A stretch of DNA of 64,000 nt from JAXLYE01 sp046351595. GTDB lineage: Bacteria > Myxococcota_A > Polyangia > Palsa-1104 > JAEUJZ01. The DNA lies in contig JAXLYE010000002.1 of assembly GCA_046351595.1 (NCBI GenBank), positions 868,001 to 932,000 on the forward strand. The letters are read 5' to 3'. The position numbers and the translations under genes were made by a program. This document shows, piece after piece, positions 46,453 to 62,065 of this stretch. Position 1 is the first letter of the stretch. Every line of letters begins with the position of its first letter. Under the pieces are notes generated by a model, which was not told the origin of the DNA, searched no databases, and was given only the letters and a program-made list of their open reading frames with translations.

Positions 46453-48038
46453 TGCGGTTCTCGTTCAACCCGAGCGATCTCGTAAACAGCGCGCCGCTGC
46501 TGCTCCTCGTGGCCGCGGGGCTGCTGCTGCTGCTGCTGGATGCGTTCTCGCGCAGCCGGCTGGTCGGCAAGGACTACATGAAGGCCATGCCGGCCGAGAC
46601 CTCCGAGGCGGTGATGCTGCCGGTGGCGGGCTCGCGCAACTACCTGATGGCGCTGACCGCGCTGTCGCTCCTGGCGACGCTGGTGCTGCTCGCCTGGCAG
46701 GCCGGCAGCGTCGGTGACAAGGGCCTGCTCTTGTACCGCGACATGCTGATCGTCGACCGCTTCGGGCTCCTGGTGTCCGGGATCTGCGTGGTCGGTGCGC
46801 TCATCGGCGTGCTCGGCGCGCCCGCGTACCTCAAGGCGCACCGCATGGAGTTCGGCGAGTACTACGCGCTCATCCTGTTCGTGCTGTCCGGCATCGTCAT
46901 CCTGATCCAGGCCAACGACCTCGTGACCGTGTTCCTCGGCGTCGAGACGATGTCGCTCGGCGCCTACGTGCTCACCGGCTCGTGGCGGCGCTCGGCGCGC
47001 TCGTCCGAGGCGGCGATGAAGTACTTCCTGGTCGGCGCCTTCGTCTCGGGCCTCCTGGTCTACGGCATCGCGCTGATCTACGGCACCACCGGCAGCACCT
47101 CGTTCAGCCGCATGCGCGAGGTCACCGGCTACATGCAGAACGCGCCGCTGTTCTACCTCGGCTGGATGCTGCTGCTCGTCAGCTTCGCGTTCAAGATCGG
47201 CGCGGTCCCGTTCCACATGTGGGCGCCGGACACGTACGAGGGCGCGCCGACGCCGGTCAGCGGCTTCATGATGTCGGCGGTCAAGACCGCGGGCTTCGCG
47301 GCGCTCATCCGCCTGCTCGTCGGCGCGCTGCCGGCGGCGGCGCTGACCAGCTACACCGGCTGGGTCTACCCGCTGCAGGTGCTGGCGGTGCTGACGATGA
47401 CGCTCGGGAACCTGGCGGCGCTGCGCCAGGACAACGTCAAGCGCATGCTCGCCTACTCGTCGATCTCGCACGCCGGCTACCTGCTCATCGGCCTGGTCGC
47501 CCTCGGCGTCATCGGCGACGAGGCGCGCGGCCCGATCCTGTACTACCTCCTGGCGTACACGCTGACCGTGGTCGGCAGCATGGGCGTGGTCGCGTGGCTC
47601 GGCGCCGACGAGAAGGGCGAGGAGCGCGTGCACCTGTCGGACTGGGCCGGCCTGGCCAGCCGCGAGCCCGCCGCGGCGCTGGCGATGACCATCAGCCTGC
47701 TGTCGCTGGCCGGCTTCCCGCCGACCGCCGGCTTCTTCGGCAAGTTCTACCTGTTCCGCGTCGCCCTGGGCACGCCGACGCAGGCCGCCGGCGCGGGCAT
47801 GGACCTTCTGTGGCTGGTGCTGGTCGCCATCGCGAACAGCCTGGTGAGCGTCTACTACTACCTGCGCCTCATCACCGCGCTCTACTTCCGGCCGGCGCCG
47901 GCCAAGCCCGCGACCGTGCCGATCCGCTCGGCGGCGCTCGCCGGCTCGGTGCTGCTCGCCACGCTGCTGATCCTCGGCTTCGGCCTGCTGCCCGAGTGGT
48001 TCTCGAACCTCAGCGTCGCCGCCACCCTCGGCCGCTAG
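46452..48038 (+). CDS. nuoN: NADH-quinone oxidoreductase subunit N
   Basis: Antiporter-like subunit nearest the coupling helices (528 aa, about 14 spans). E165 (FLGVETMSLGAYVL) and K248 (AFKIGAVPFHMWAPDTYEGA) are the conserved proton-path residues. Last gene of the operon: the next gene, a kinase, is 142 bases on and has its own candidate promoter. Confidence 0.95.
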
Positions 48039-48150
48039 CCGACGGCGCGGCAACCGCCGCTCGGCCTCTGCCCGTCTCGTCCCCCGTCTTCCCGTGTGGG
48101 CCCGGCGCTTGGCGCTCGTCGCGATCGCCTGACCGCGGCGACCGTGATTT

Positions 48151-48159
48151 TGCTACAGT
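48151..48159 (+). promoter_or_regulatory. extended -10 promoter before the second kinase
   Basis: TGCTACAGT fits an extended -10 element (TG-n-TAnnnT), 21 bases before ATG 48181. It would uncouple the kinase gene from the nuo operon. No good -35 is seen, as is usual for extended -10 promoters. Confidence 0.4.
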
Positions 48160-48180
48160 ACAAAGACTCGGAATCCCAAG

Positions 48181-49500
<1,320 letters not shown>

Positions 49501-49534
49501 GCGCCGCCTGGCAGCGTCGGACTCAGCGGGCCTG

Positions 49535-49828
49535 TCAGAGCTCGATGTCGCGGCCGTGGTCGGCGCGGCCGAGGCGGGCGCGCAGGGCCTGGGCCTCCTC
49601 GGCCTCGGGCGGCGGCGCGGTGACCGCGACCGTGAGCTCGAGCCACTGCCCCTCGCGCGCCTCGGCGGGCAGCACCGTGCTGGGCAGGTTGTAGCTGCGC
49701 CACTCGCCGCGCGCGTCGCGCAGCAAAAGCCGCGCCACGCCCTCGAGCACGGCGTCGACATAGGCCAGGGTCCGGGCCGGGGGGCTGGCGGGTTCGGGCA
49801 TGCGGCTCCTCGTCGTCGACGTCGTCAT
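49535..49828 (-). CDS. DUF3006-like protein
   Basis: A 97-aa soluble protein with the DUF3006 pattern: TLAYVDAVLEGVARLLLRD, LPSTVLPAEAREGQWLELTV. Members are small beta-rich proteins that regularly sit beside exported ComEC-type metallo-beta-lactamase hydrolases, and that is the case here: ATG 49828 overlaps the stop of the hydrolase gene (ATGA). The inner ATG 49801 is a possible alternative start. Biochemical role unknown. Confidence 0.75.
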   Translation of the reverse strand: MTTSTTRSRMPEPASPPARTLAYVDAVLEGVARLLLRDARGEWRSYNLPSTVLPAEAREGQWLELTVAVTAPPPEAEEAQALRARLGRADHGRDIEL

Positions 49829-50967
49829 GGCCGGCAATCTGCCGCAGGCCGGCGCCCGGCAGCAAGCGCGGCCTCGCGGCTCGGGAACTCGACCCGGTTG
49901 TCCGGCTGGATCTGGTGGGCGCCGGCGCAGTCGCGGCGGTGGAAGACCTGTGTCCGCCGGCTGCCGACGAAGCCGGCCGCGCTCGCCGGGACGCGCTCGG
50001 CCGGTGCGGGCCGGACGGGCGGCCGCGGCGCCGGGGTCATCGCGAGGGTGGCCGCGCGCTCGACCGGGGCCGTGGAGCTGAGCTGCCAGGGCTGCTGGTC
50101 GCGGCTGGTCAGCGTGATGTCGCCGAGCTGATCGGTCCGCAGCACCCGCGCCCGCTGCTCGGACAGGCGCGAGAGCGCCTCGGCCGTCGGGTGGCCGTAG
50201 TCGTTCCGGCCGACGCTGATCACCGCGAGCTGCGGCTGCGAAAGCCCGAGGAACGCCGCCGTCGACGAGAAGCGCCCGCCGTGGTGCGGCACCTTGAGGA
50301 CCTCGGCGCGCAGCGTCTCGGGCGAGGCGGCGTAGCGCCCGAGCAGCCAGCGCTCGGTCTCGGGCTCGGCGTCGCCGGTGAACAGCGCCGAGCGCGGCCC
50401 CCAGGCGAGCCGCACCAGCACCGAGTTGGCGTTGATGTCCGAGCGGGTATTGCTCAGCCACGGGGTGGGCGGACCGAGCAGGCGCAGCGCCGCGCCCTCG
50501 CCGATGTCGATGCGCCGCTCGGGGACCGCCTGCAGCATCGCCACCCGGCGCTCCTCGAGCAGCTTGAGCAGCGCCAGGTAGCCGGGCGACGTGCTCGGGT
50601 AGGCGGAGTCGAGGAACATGCGCACCGGCAGGGCGCCGACCACGTCCTTGAGGCCGCCCAGGTGATCCATGTGCGGGTGGGTCAGGATGATGAGGTCGAG
50701 CGCGCTCACGCCGCGCCGCTGCAGCGCCTGCAGCAGGCGCGGCCCCGATTCGGGCGGGCCGCCGTCGATGAGCACGCGCTTGCCGCTCGGCGAGACGATC
50801 AGCGCCGCGTCGCCCTGGCCGATGTCGAAGAAGGTCAGCGACAGCTCGGCCGCGCGCGCCGGCCGCGCCATCGACGCGAGCAGCGTGAGCCAGAGCACCC
50901 AGAAGGCCAGCCGCCGCGGCGCGCGCAGCACCGGGCGAAGCCAGCCACACAGCAGACGAGATCGCAC
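49825..50967 (-). CDS. exported ComEC-type metallo-beta-lactamase hydrolase with metal-binding tail
   Basis: A 380-aa exported protein. The signal peptide ends near ARPARA-AE. Residues ~40-290 form a metallo-beta-lactamase domain of the ComEC/Rec2 type: FFDIGQGDAALI, the metal site THPHMDHLGG, LFTGDAEPETE and VPHHGGRFSS. The multi-span channel of ComEC is absent. The last ~50 residues (FVGSRRTQVFHRRDCAGAH...FPSREAALAAGRRPAADC) match the small Ada-type/nuclease-associated metal-binding module, with Cys and His ligands. It may be a secreted nuclease or phosphodiesterase; the DUF3006 partner overlaps its stop codon. Confidence 0.85.
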   Translation of the reverse strand: MRSRLLCGWLRPVLRAPRRLAFWVLWLTLLASMARPARAAELSLTFFDIGQGDAALIVSPSGKRVLIDGGPPESGPRLLQALQRRGVSALDLIILTHPHMDHLGGLKDVVGALPVRMFLDSAYPSTSPGYLALLKLLEERRVAMLQAVPERRIDIGEGAALRLLGPPTPWLSNTRSDINANSVLVRLAWGPRSALFTGDAEPETERWLLGRYAASPETLRAEVLKVPHHGGRFSSTAAFLGLSQPQLAVISVGRNDYGHPTAEALSRLSEQRARVLRTDQLGDITLTSRDQQPWQLSSTAPVERAATLAMTPAPRPPVRPAPAERVPASAAGFVGSRRTQVFHRRDCAGAHQIQPDNRVEFPSREAALAAGRRPAADCRP

Positions 50968-51213
50968 AGAGCAACAGTACCGGGGATCGCGACCTCGGGA
51001 CAGGGGCGCCGCGGTCCGAGACGGCAGCCGTCGGAGCGGGCCGGCGCGGCGCGGCGCGGGCGGAGATTGGGCAGGCGGCCTCTCGATGCGACATGGCGCA
51101 GGTTCTCGGCCGGGGCGCCAAGAAGTTGCGCGGCCCGGGCGATGCCGCTTTACCCTCGGGGCGCGGCTCTGCTAGGAGAGAGCGCGGGGCCTGCGGGCCC
51201 AACGGAGGAACCG

Positions 51214-51393
51214 ATGCTTGATCCGGATCTGCTCGCAATCCTGCGCTGCCCCAAGTGCCGCGGCGGGCTGACCCTGCAGAAAGAGGCCCTGGTCTGCGCG
51301 AGCTGCCGCCTGGCGTTCGCCATCGAAGACGGCATCCCCAACCTGCTGCTCGACGAGGCCAGGCCGCTGCCGAGCGACGCCGCGGCGAGCTGA
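51214..51393 (+). CDS. Trm112-like zinc protein (UPF0434/YcaR family)
   Basis: A 59-aa protein, the usual length for the family, with four zinc ligands C12, C15, C28 and C31 (LRCPKCRGGL; LVCASCRLAF) and the closing DGIPNLLLDEAR. Family members serve as small adaptors or activators of methyltransferases. ATG 51214 follows GGAGG. It faces the fatty acid hydroxylase gene on the other strand. Confidence 0.9.
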   Translation: MLDPDLLAILRCPKCRGGLTLQKEALVCASCRLAFAIEDGIPNLLLDEARPLPSDAAAS

Positions 51394-51420
51394 CCTTAGG
51401 CGCGGGGCTGGGCGCGGCGC

Positions 51421-52320
51421 TCAGCCGGCCGCCTTCGCCTCGCCCCGGCGGGCCGCCTTGCGCCGGGCCGCGGCGTCGCGCGCGGCCTCACGCGCCGGCG
51501 ACCACAGCGTGCCGTGCAGGAAGTCGAAGACCGGCAGCGTCACGTTGAAGTTCCAGCGCTTCATGCGCCCCGGATTGTGGTGGCGCTGGTGCAGCGTGCG
51601 CAGCGCCGCCACCCAGCCGCGCCGACCGAGCCAGCTCTCCGCCGGCAGGTGGTAGAGCAGGTGCATCCACTCGTAGACCAGGAAGAACAGCAGCCCGGTC
51701 GCGACGAACAGCAGCGCGACGTTGCGCGACCCGAGCGCCGCGAGCACGAGCGCCAGCGGCAGCAGCATGAAGAACACGCCGACGATGGCGCCCTTGGGGA
51801 TCAGCACCAGGCCGATCTCGCGCCAGCTCCTTATGCCCATGTCGGCCTCGGGGAAGACGACGTGGTGGCTGAGCTCGTGGCGCTCGTACAGGCCCTGGAA
51901 GGGCGGCAGGCGCCGGTGCAGGAGGTCCTTGTGCACGCGCCACTCGAAGCCGAGGCCGGCCAGGAACGTCAGCGGGATCGTCCACAGCTCGACCGCGCGC
52001 AGCTCCCGCACCAAAAGCAGCGACGCGGTGATGCCGAGGAAGCCGAGCGTGCTCGGCACAAGCAGGTGGGGCAGCGGCCGATAGCTCGGCGGGATCGCGC
52101 GCGCCATCAGCTCGGCGCGGCGGCGCTCCCAGTTCGCCTCGCCGCGGTGCCCGACCGGCGCGGGCTCTGTCGGCAAAAGGGGCCCGCTTGCGGGTGGTGC
52201 GTCCGGCAGCGGCCGCTCGTGCAGCTCGACAGGCCCGCCCAGAGCCGCGGACGGCGACGCGGACGGCGACGTGGACGGCGACGTGGGCAGCGACGTGGGC
52301 AGCGACGTGGGCAGCGCCAT
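51421..52320 (-). CDS. fatty acid hydroxylase / sterol desaturase family protein
   Basis: A 299-aa membrane-bound di-iron enzyme. The His motifs of the superfamily are present: HKDLLHRR, HELSHH, HLLYH and HQRHHNPG, set among four to five hydrophobic segments (LLVPSTLGFLGITASLLLV, IPLTFLAGLG, GVFFMLLPLALVLAAL, VALLFVATGLLFFLVYEW). It should oxidise a lipid or sterol in the membrane with O2 and an electron donor. The N-terminal ~25 residues are a Leu-Pro-Thr-Ser repeat from a 12-bp DNA repeat, so the true start may be a later Met. Substrate unknown. Confidence 0.85.
   Translation of the reverse strand: MALPTSLPTSLPTSPSTSPSASPSAALGGPVELHERPLPDAPPASGPLLPTEPAPVGHRGEANWERRRAELMARAIPPSYRPLPHLLVPSTLGFLGITASLLLVRELRAVELWTIPLTFLAGLGFEWRVHKDLLHRRLPPFQGLYERHELSHHVVFPEADMGIRSWREIGLVLIPKGAIVGVFFMLLPLALVLAALGSRNVALLFVATGLLFFLVYEWMHLLYHLPAESWLGRRGWVAALRTLHQRHHNPGRMKRWNFNVTLPVFDFLHGTLWSPAREAARDAAARRKAARRGEAKAAG
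52248..52318. repeat. 12-bp repeats at the start of the hydroxylase gene
   Basis: Near-perfect copies of GGCAGCGACGTG and the related GGCGACGTGGAC run in register. They encode the Pro/Thr/Ser-rich N-terminus of the minus-strand hydroxylase. The unit length keeps the frame. Confidence 0.85.
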
Positions 52321-52388
52321 GGGGCGATCATGCTCCGCTCGGGCGGTCCCGTAAAGCGGCCGCGAGCCGGGCCGGCGAGCGGCTGTGG

Positions 52389-52394
52389 TAGGCT
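52389..52394 (+). promoter_or_regulatory. candidate -10 element before argS
   Basis: TAGGCT ends 9 bases before ATG 52404, and no Shine-Dalgarno lies between them. It fits the leaderless pattern seen at several genes in the window. No -35 was recognised. Confidence 0.3.
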
Positions 52395-52403
52395 GCCGCG
52401 GCC

Positions 52404-54290
52404 ATGTCGCACCCGGGTCCCGCTCCGTCCTCGCTCCCTGTGTCCCTGCTCGATCTGTCCGGCCAGCTCGGTCGCCTCGCCGCCGCGGCGCTGCGCGAGC
52501 GCTTCCCCGATGCCGTCGCCGTGCCCGCCGAGCTGGCCCTGTCGCCGGCCGCGCGCCCCGAGTTCGGCGACCTGCAGATCACCGGCTGCCTGCAGCTGGC
52601 CAAGCCGCTCGGGCAGAAGCCGCGCGACCTGGCGACCCTGGTGCACGCGCGCCTTGCTGGCCACCCCGCCGTCGTCAAGGCCGAGATCGCGGGCCCGGGC
52701 TACGTCAACCTGACGCTGTCGACGGCGTTCATCGAGGGCTGCCTGGCCAGCCTGCCGAGCGACCCGCACCACGGCATCCGCCAGGCCCACGCCGGGCAGC
52801 GCCTGGTGATCGACTTCTCGTCGCCCAACATCGCCAAGCCGATGCACATCGGCCACATCCGCTCGACGATCATCGGCGACGCCCTGCAGCGCGTGCTGCG
52901 CGCCGTCGGCTACGCGGTGACCGCCGACAACCACCTGGGCGACTGGGGCACGCAGTTCGGCAAGCTGATCGTCGCCTACCGCAGCTGGCTCGATCGTGGT
53001 GCGTACGAGCGCGATCCCATCGGCGAGCTCGTGCGCCTGTACCAGCGCTTCGTCAACGAAGAGAAGGCGCAGGCCGAGGCGCTGGGCGCCGCCAAGGCCC
53101 CGCCGCCGCCGCCGACCGCCGACGACGCAGCGGCCGAGGCCACCACCGACGACAGCGACGACGAGGACAGCACGGCGGTGACGCCGCTATTGAAGGCCGC
53201 GCGCGCCGAGCTGGCCAAGCTGCAGCAGGGCGACGCCGAGAACCTGGCGCTGTGGCGCGAGTTCGTCACGGTGTCGCTGCGCGAGTTCGACAAGACCTAC
53301 GCCCGCCTCGGCGTGCGCTTCGACACCGTGCACGGCGAGAGCTACTACCACGACCGCCTGGCCGCGCTCGTCGAGGAGCTGCTCGAGAAGGGCGTCGCCG
53401 AGCCGAGCCGCGGCGCCGTCGTCTGCCCGGTCGAGGGCGCGCCCGCGCCGCTGCTCATCCGCAAGGCCGACGGCTCGTTCCTCTACGGCACCACCGACAT
53501 CGCGACCATCGAGTACCGGGTCAAGACCTACGATCCGTCGCGAATCTTATACGTCGTCGGTGTGCCGCAGCAGCTGCACTTCCAGCAGCTGTTCGCGGTG
53601 GCGCGCAAGCTCGGCGTGCGCTGCGAGCTCGAGCACATCATGTTCGGCTCCATGCGCTTCCGCGGCAGCGACGGCAACTGGACCACCGGCAGCACGCGCA
53701 AGGGCAACGTGCCGCTGCTCGACGAGTTCATCGACGAGGCCGTGCGCCGCGCTCGCAGCGTCGCCGCCGAGAAGAACCCCGAGCTCTCGGCCGCGGATCT
53801 CGACGAGGTCGCGCGCATCGTCGGCGTCGGCGCGATCAAGTACAACGACCTGTCGCGCGACCGCCTGGCCGACATGAACTTCGACCTCGACAAGGCGCTG
53901 TCGCTCGAGGGCAACACCGCGCCGTATATGCAGTACGCCTATGCCCGCCTGCGCTCGATCGCGCGCAAGGCGGCGGCGCCGGGCGAGGGCGAAGGCTCCT
54001 TCGCTGCCGCCGCGCTGTCGCTGCGCGAGCCGGCCGAGCGCGCGCTCGGGCGCAAGCTGCTCGACTACCCCGGCGTCGTCGAGCAGGTCGCGCGCACGAC
54101 GCGGCCGCACCAGCTGTGCGAGTACCTGTACGAGCTGGCCGGCGCGGTCAGCGTCTTTTACAACGAGGTGCCGGTGCTCAAGGCGCCGCCGGCCGAGCGC
54201 GGCGCGCGGCTGCTCCTGCTCGATCGTGTGGCGCAGACGCTCAAGCACGGCCTCGGCCTGCTCGGCATCGAGGTGCCCGAGCGGATGTAG
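52404..54290 (+). CDS. argS: arginyl-tRNA synthetase
   Basis: Class I synthetase (628 aa) that charges tRNA-Arg. The N-terminal Add-1-type domain (~1-115) is followed by the Rossmann fold with HIGH-type MHIGHIRS (H148, H151) and the WGTQFGKL segment. The KMSKS site is the usual degenerate form in this enzyme (TGSTRKGNVPLLDEF). The C-terminal anticodon-binding helices (LLDYPGVVEQVARTTRPHQLCEYLYELA) are present. Odd: residues ~228-258 form a Pro- and Asp/Glu-rich insertion (PPPPPT, then DDSDDEDS) absent from most ArgS. The stop is 52 bases from the convergent regulator gene. Confidence 0.95.
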   Translation: MSHPGPAPSSLPVSLLDLSGQLGRLAAAALRERFPDAVAVPAELALSPAARPEFGDLQITGCLQLAKPLGQKPRDLATLVHARLAGHPAVVKAEIAGPGYVNLTLSTAFIEGCLASLPSDPHHGIRQAHAGQRLVIDFSSPNIAKPMHIGHIRSTIIGDALQRVLRAVGYAVTADNHLGDWGTQFGKLIVAYRSWLDRGAYERDPIGELVRLYQRFVNEEKAQAEALGAAKAPPPPPTADDAAAEATTDDSDDEDSTAVTPLLKAARAELAKLQQGDAENLALWREFVTVSLREFDKTYARLGVRFDTVHGESYYHDRLAALVEELLEKGVAEPSRGAVVCPVEGAPAPLLIRKADGSFLYGTTDIATIEYRVKTYDPSRILYVVGVPQQLHFQQLFAVARKLGVRCELEHIMFGSMRFRGSDGNWTTGSTRKGNVPLLDEFIDEAVRRARSVAAEKNPELSAADLDEVARIVGVGAIKYNDLSRDRLADMNFDLDKALSLEGNTAPYMQYAYARLRSIARKAAAPGEGEGSFAAAALSLREPAERALGRKLLDYPGVVEQVARTTRPHQLCEYLYELAGAVSVFYNEVPVLKAPPAERGARLLLLDRVAQTLKHGLGLLGIEVPERM

Positions 54291-54341
54291 CGCCGCGATG
54301 TAGCGCCCGGAGAGCGCCTAGACGGGCGCCCGGAGCCGGGG

Positions 54342-55865
<1,524 letters not shown>

Positions 55866-56139
55866 GCGGCAAGCCTCGTCGGAGCCGCCATCGTGGCACA
55901 AGCCCGGTGCGGCACCAAGCGGCTCGCCTTATCGCGCGGTTACCGCTTGGTGGGTGTTACGAATTTGTTAAAAAATGTTGTCCATAACACGAAAAAAATT
56001 TGCGTGATACCCTGACCTGGCTATCTTGCGCCGGGCTCGGGTCTTCGCCCGAGCTGCGGCCGGGTGGCGCGTGGTCTCCGCTCGGCACGGCGCGGGGGCT
56101 CGGTTGACTTAACAGCGAACGATCTTTGGAGGTGGGCCC

Positions 56140-57762
<1,623 letters not shown>

Positions 57763-57917
57763 TCGCCGCACCGGCCTCGACCCGCCCTCGATTCAATCGA
57801 TGCCGGCGCCGCCCACGCGCCTGCACAATCCTTCCCCACTCGGCGCAGCCTCGTGATTCCCTCCGGCTCCCGGCCCGCTTGCGGGACCGGGCGTTAGGAG
57901 CGTCACCGCATTCTCGG

Positions 57918-57923
57918 TATACT
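57918..57923 (+). promoter_or_regulatory. candidate -10 element before the 138-aa membrane gene
   Basis: TATACT, with TTAGGA about 18 bases upstream as a weak -35. The transcript would start near 57930, about 35 bases before ATG 57965. Confidence 0.45.
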
Positions 57924-57964
57924 CAGCTCTGTCGTTGCAATCGCTTGCGCGGAGGTCGTCTTCG

Positions 57965-58381
57965 ATGGGTCGTGCGCTGCTTGGCCTGATCAAAGGTGCT
58001 CTTGTCGGCGGCGGGATCGGCTTCTGCCTGTTGAAGCTCGGGAACCCCGTCGGCGTCCTGGTCTACCTGTGCTGTGGGATCGTCGGGGCCGTGGTCGGCC
58101 TGCTGTGCGGGCGCGCCCCGTGGAGCGCCGAAACCATCTGGACGCCGATCCTCAAGGTCCTCTTCGGGTTCGGCGCCGGCATCGGCCTGTACGCGCTCGG
58201 CACGCGCTTCCTGCCGGGCCTGTCGGTGACGATCCACGGCTTCACCGGCCCGCTGTCGCTGCGCTCGGGCGCGGTGCTGGCGCCGCTCATCGGCGTGCTG
58301 TACGGCATGTTCGTCGAGGTCGACGACGGCGCCAGCCCGGCGCTGCCGAGCCGCCCGCGCCTCAAGGAGCTGCCCGAGTAG
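57965..58381 (+). CDS. small multi-span membrane protein
   Basis: A 138-aa protein with hydrophobic segments at ~5-20 (GLIKGALVGGGIGFCLL), ~27-46 (VLVYLCCGIVGAVVGLLCG) and ~60-78 (VLFGFGAGIGLYALGT), and probably a fourth at ~97-115 (GAVLAPLIGVLYGMFVEV). Gly-rich helices suggest tight packing or a small pore. No family recognised. ATG 57965 follows GGAGG, so the 10 extra codons upstream are not used. Confidence 0.7.
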   Translation: MGRALLGLIKGALVGGGIGFCLLKLGNPVGVLVYLCCGIVGAVVGLLCGRAPWSAETIWTPILKVLFGFGAGIGLYALGTRFLPGLSVTIHGFTGPLSLRSGAVLAPLIGVLYGMFVEVDDGASPALPSRPRLKELPE

Positions 58382-58410
58382 CTCCGCGCTCGCCCCGCTT
58401 CGCGGCCGCT

Positions 58411-59361
58411 TCAGGGCCGCGGCTTCACCGGCACGCGGAAGCGGTGTGTCACCGGCACCGTCGGCAGGAGGTCCATCTCCTGCTCGACGTAGCCGACGTC
58501 CCAGTTGTTGACGATGAGCGGTAGCCCCGACTTGCCCAGCCGATCCGCGACGATGCCCGCGTGATCCGAGCCCGGGCGGTCCGGGAACGTATCGAACAGC
58601 ACCAGATCCCCGGGCAGGTACGGCGCGTCCTTGGGGACCTCGACGAAGAACTGCTTGAGCCACGGCAGCAGCATGCGGATGCGGCGGTGGTCGATGTTGG
58701 CGTCGGGCTGCTTGCCCTCCAGCGGGTACAGGCGCGGCTTGCGCAGCGCGTCCTCGTGCACGCCCTTCTGCAGGTCCCAGCCGGCGTTGCGCAGCGCCCG
58801 CACCAGCGTGTCGGTGCACACGCCCTCGGTGCGCGGCACGTCGCCGCCCGGGTACTTGAGCGCCCGGTAGCTGCCCGAGTACGTCGCCTTGTTCAGGCAC
58901 AGCTTCTTGGCGCCGACCAGCACGTCGAGCGGGTTGACCAGCCCGTCGCCGTCCTGATCCTCGTAGGCCGGCGGCGCGCCGACCGTCAGCTTGAGCGGCG
59001 CCCGGACCCGCGCGCGCAGCTCGGCCGCGTCCTCGGCACCGAGCCAGCCGCCGAGCGTCGCGAGCTCGGTCTGCGGCGTCGCCGCCTGCAGCACCGCCGG
59101 CTCGGCGACCAGCGCATAGGCGGTGAGCGCCACCTCGCCCTGGTACAGCGTCAGCAGCCGGTGCGCGGGATCGAGGCGCAGCCAGGTCGGCCCCTCGGCC
59201 ACGGGCCAGCTCGGCGCCGCGATGCGCACGCCCGGCGCCAGATCGGCAAAGATGCCGCGATCGACCGAGCCGATGGTCACGTTGGTGGTGGCGCTCGGGG
59301 CCGCCGCCGCGAGCGAGCCGACCGGACCGAGCAAGGCGAGCGAGATCAGCACCTTCTTCAT
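58411..59361 (-). CDS. DUF1287 (YijF-like) exported protein
   Basis: A 316-aa exported protein with signal peptide MKKVLISLALLGPVGSLAAAA. The C-terminal ~180 residues match DUF1287, a family with an NlpC/P60-like fold: RTEGVCTDTLVRALRNAGWD (candidate catalytic Cys), PDANIDHRRIRMLLPWL, PGDLVLFD, SDHAGIVADR (candidate His) and GLPLIVNNW. The N-terminal ~130 residues include RLLTLYQGEVALTAYALV, which recalls the start of an L,D-transpeptidase-type domain. An Asp-rich EDQDGDGLVN loop may bind calcium. ATG 59361 is set by the signal peptide. A cell-wall-related hydrolytic role is inferred. Confidence 0.8.
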   Translation of the reverse strand: MKKVLISLALLGPVGSLAAAAPSATTNVTIGSVDRGIFADLAPGVRIAAPSWPVAEGPTWLRLDPAHRLLTLYQGEVALTAYALVAEPAVLQAATPQTELATLGGWLGAEDAAELRARVRAPLKLTVGAPPAYEDQDGDGLVNPLDVLVGAKKLCLNKATYSGSYRALKYPGGDVPRTEGVCTDTLVRALRNAGWDLQKGVHEDALRKPRLYPLEGKQPDANIDHRRIRMLLPWLKQFFVEVPKDAPYLPGDLVLFDTFPDRPGSDHAGIVADRLGKSGLPLIVNNWDVGYVEQEMDLLPTVPVTHRFRVPVKPRP

Positions 59362-59585
59362 GGTTTCCCCCGGGGCGTGTCGTCGCGGCGGTGCCGCGGT
59401 CTGGGCGCGCAAGAGCCTGCTCATCTTTTCATGCCTGCCCAACGCGCGCCCCGGCTGCGCGATCTGGGCCGCCGGGCTCGTGCCGTCCGCCCGTCGCTGC
59501 GCCGCCTCGCGCTGCGGCCTGCGCCGACAGCCGGGCGCGCTGCCGGGCCGGACCGATTGACCCGTCGGCAGCGGCTTTGTTACAC

Positions 59586-61193
<1,608 letters not shown>

Positions 61194-61196
61194 CCC

Positions 61197-61967
61197 TCAG
61201 CCGCGGCGGCCGCGACGGCGGCGCGGGCCTTCGTCGTCGCTGCGCTCGGGCGCGGAGGACTCCTCGGCCGCGCCTGCGTCGTCGGACGGCGCGGCCTCGG
61301 GGGTGGTGGTTTCGGCGGCGGGCGTGCCGGTGTCGGCCTCGCTCTCGGCCGGGCCCGGGGCGTGGGCGTGGCCGCTGTCGACGGACTCGCTGGTTTCCGC
61401 GCGTCCGGGCCCGGGCCCCTCGTCGGTCGTCGGGGCGACGCCGCCCGGGGGCGAGTCCGGGGCCGACTCGGGCACGGCCGGCTCCTCGGCCGCCGGCTGG
61501 CTGGGGGCTGGATCGGACTCGCTCGGCAGCTCGGGGATGGGAGCGGCTGCGCTCGCCGGAGGCTCCTCGGCCTGCACGGGCGGTGCGGCCGGCGCGGGCG
61601 GTGCAGCTGGCGCCGGCGGTGCGGCTGGCGCCGGCGCGAGGCGCGAGAGCACCCCGGCCACGCGCTCGGGCGCTTGCCGCGACGGGTCACCGCCCTGCAG
61701 GTAGCCGAGCACCTCCCCGAGCAGGCGCTGCCGCTTCTCGCCGTCGGCCTCGGTGTCCGCGATGGCCTGGGCGACGCCCTGCGCCAGGCGCTGCGACGGC
61801 TCGCTGGCCTCGGTCGGCTTGCCGCTGCGCTGGATCTGCCACAGATAGGCCCGGATGAAGCCGTGCAGCGCCGGCCGGAACAGCTCGCCCGCCAGCTGAC
61901 CTGGCGCTTGACCTGGCACTTCAGTTGATAGCTCGCTAGACAGGTTGCTAGAAGGATCGGTCGCCAT
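61197..61967 (-). CDS. low-complexity protein with helical N-domain
   Basis: A 256-aa protein. Residues ~25-105 are helical (ELFRPALHGFIRAYLWQIQ, RLAQGVAQAIADTEADGEKRQRLLGEVLGYL) and could be a small folded domain. The remaining 150 residues are Pro/Ala/Glu/Ser-rich and disordered, ending in an Arg/Gly patch (RRRRGRRG). AAGGAG precedes ATG 61967 at good distance, which supports expression. Function unknown. Confidence 0.6.
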   Translation of the reverse strand: MATDPSSNLSSELSTEVPGQAPGQLAGELFRPALHGFIRAYLWQIQRSGKPTEASEPSQRLAQGVAQAIADTEADGEKRQRLLGEVLGYLQGGDPSRQAPERVAGVLSRLAPAPAAPPAPAAPPAPAAPPVQAEEPPASAAAPIPELPSESDPAPSQPAAEEPAVPESAPDSPPGGVAPTTDEGPGPGRAETSESVDSGHAHAPGPAESEADTGTPAAETTTPEAAPSDDAGAAEESSAPERSDDEGPRRRRGRRG

Positions 61968-62065
61968 GAGGTCGCTCCTTGTGCAGGGCCCTGTCCCGGA
62001 TGTGCATCACGGACTTGGGCTAACTTAAATTTACACCACAGGACTTTCGTACAGCGGGGTCAGAA

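Noticed and set aside
56030..56050. Sigma-54 promoter upstream of the Gly-rich protein gene
   Set aside because: A TGGC...TTGC pair occurs near 56018-56030 but the spacing between GG and GC is too short for the -24/-12 consensus.
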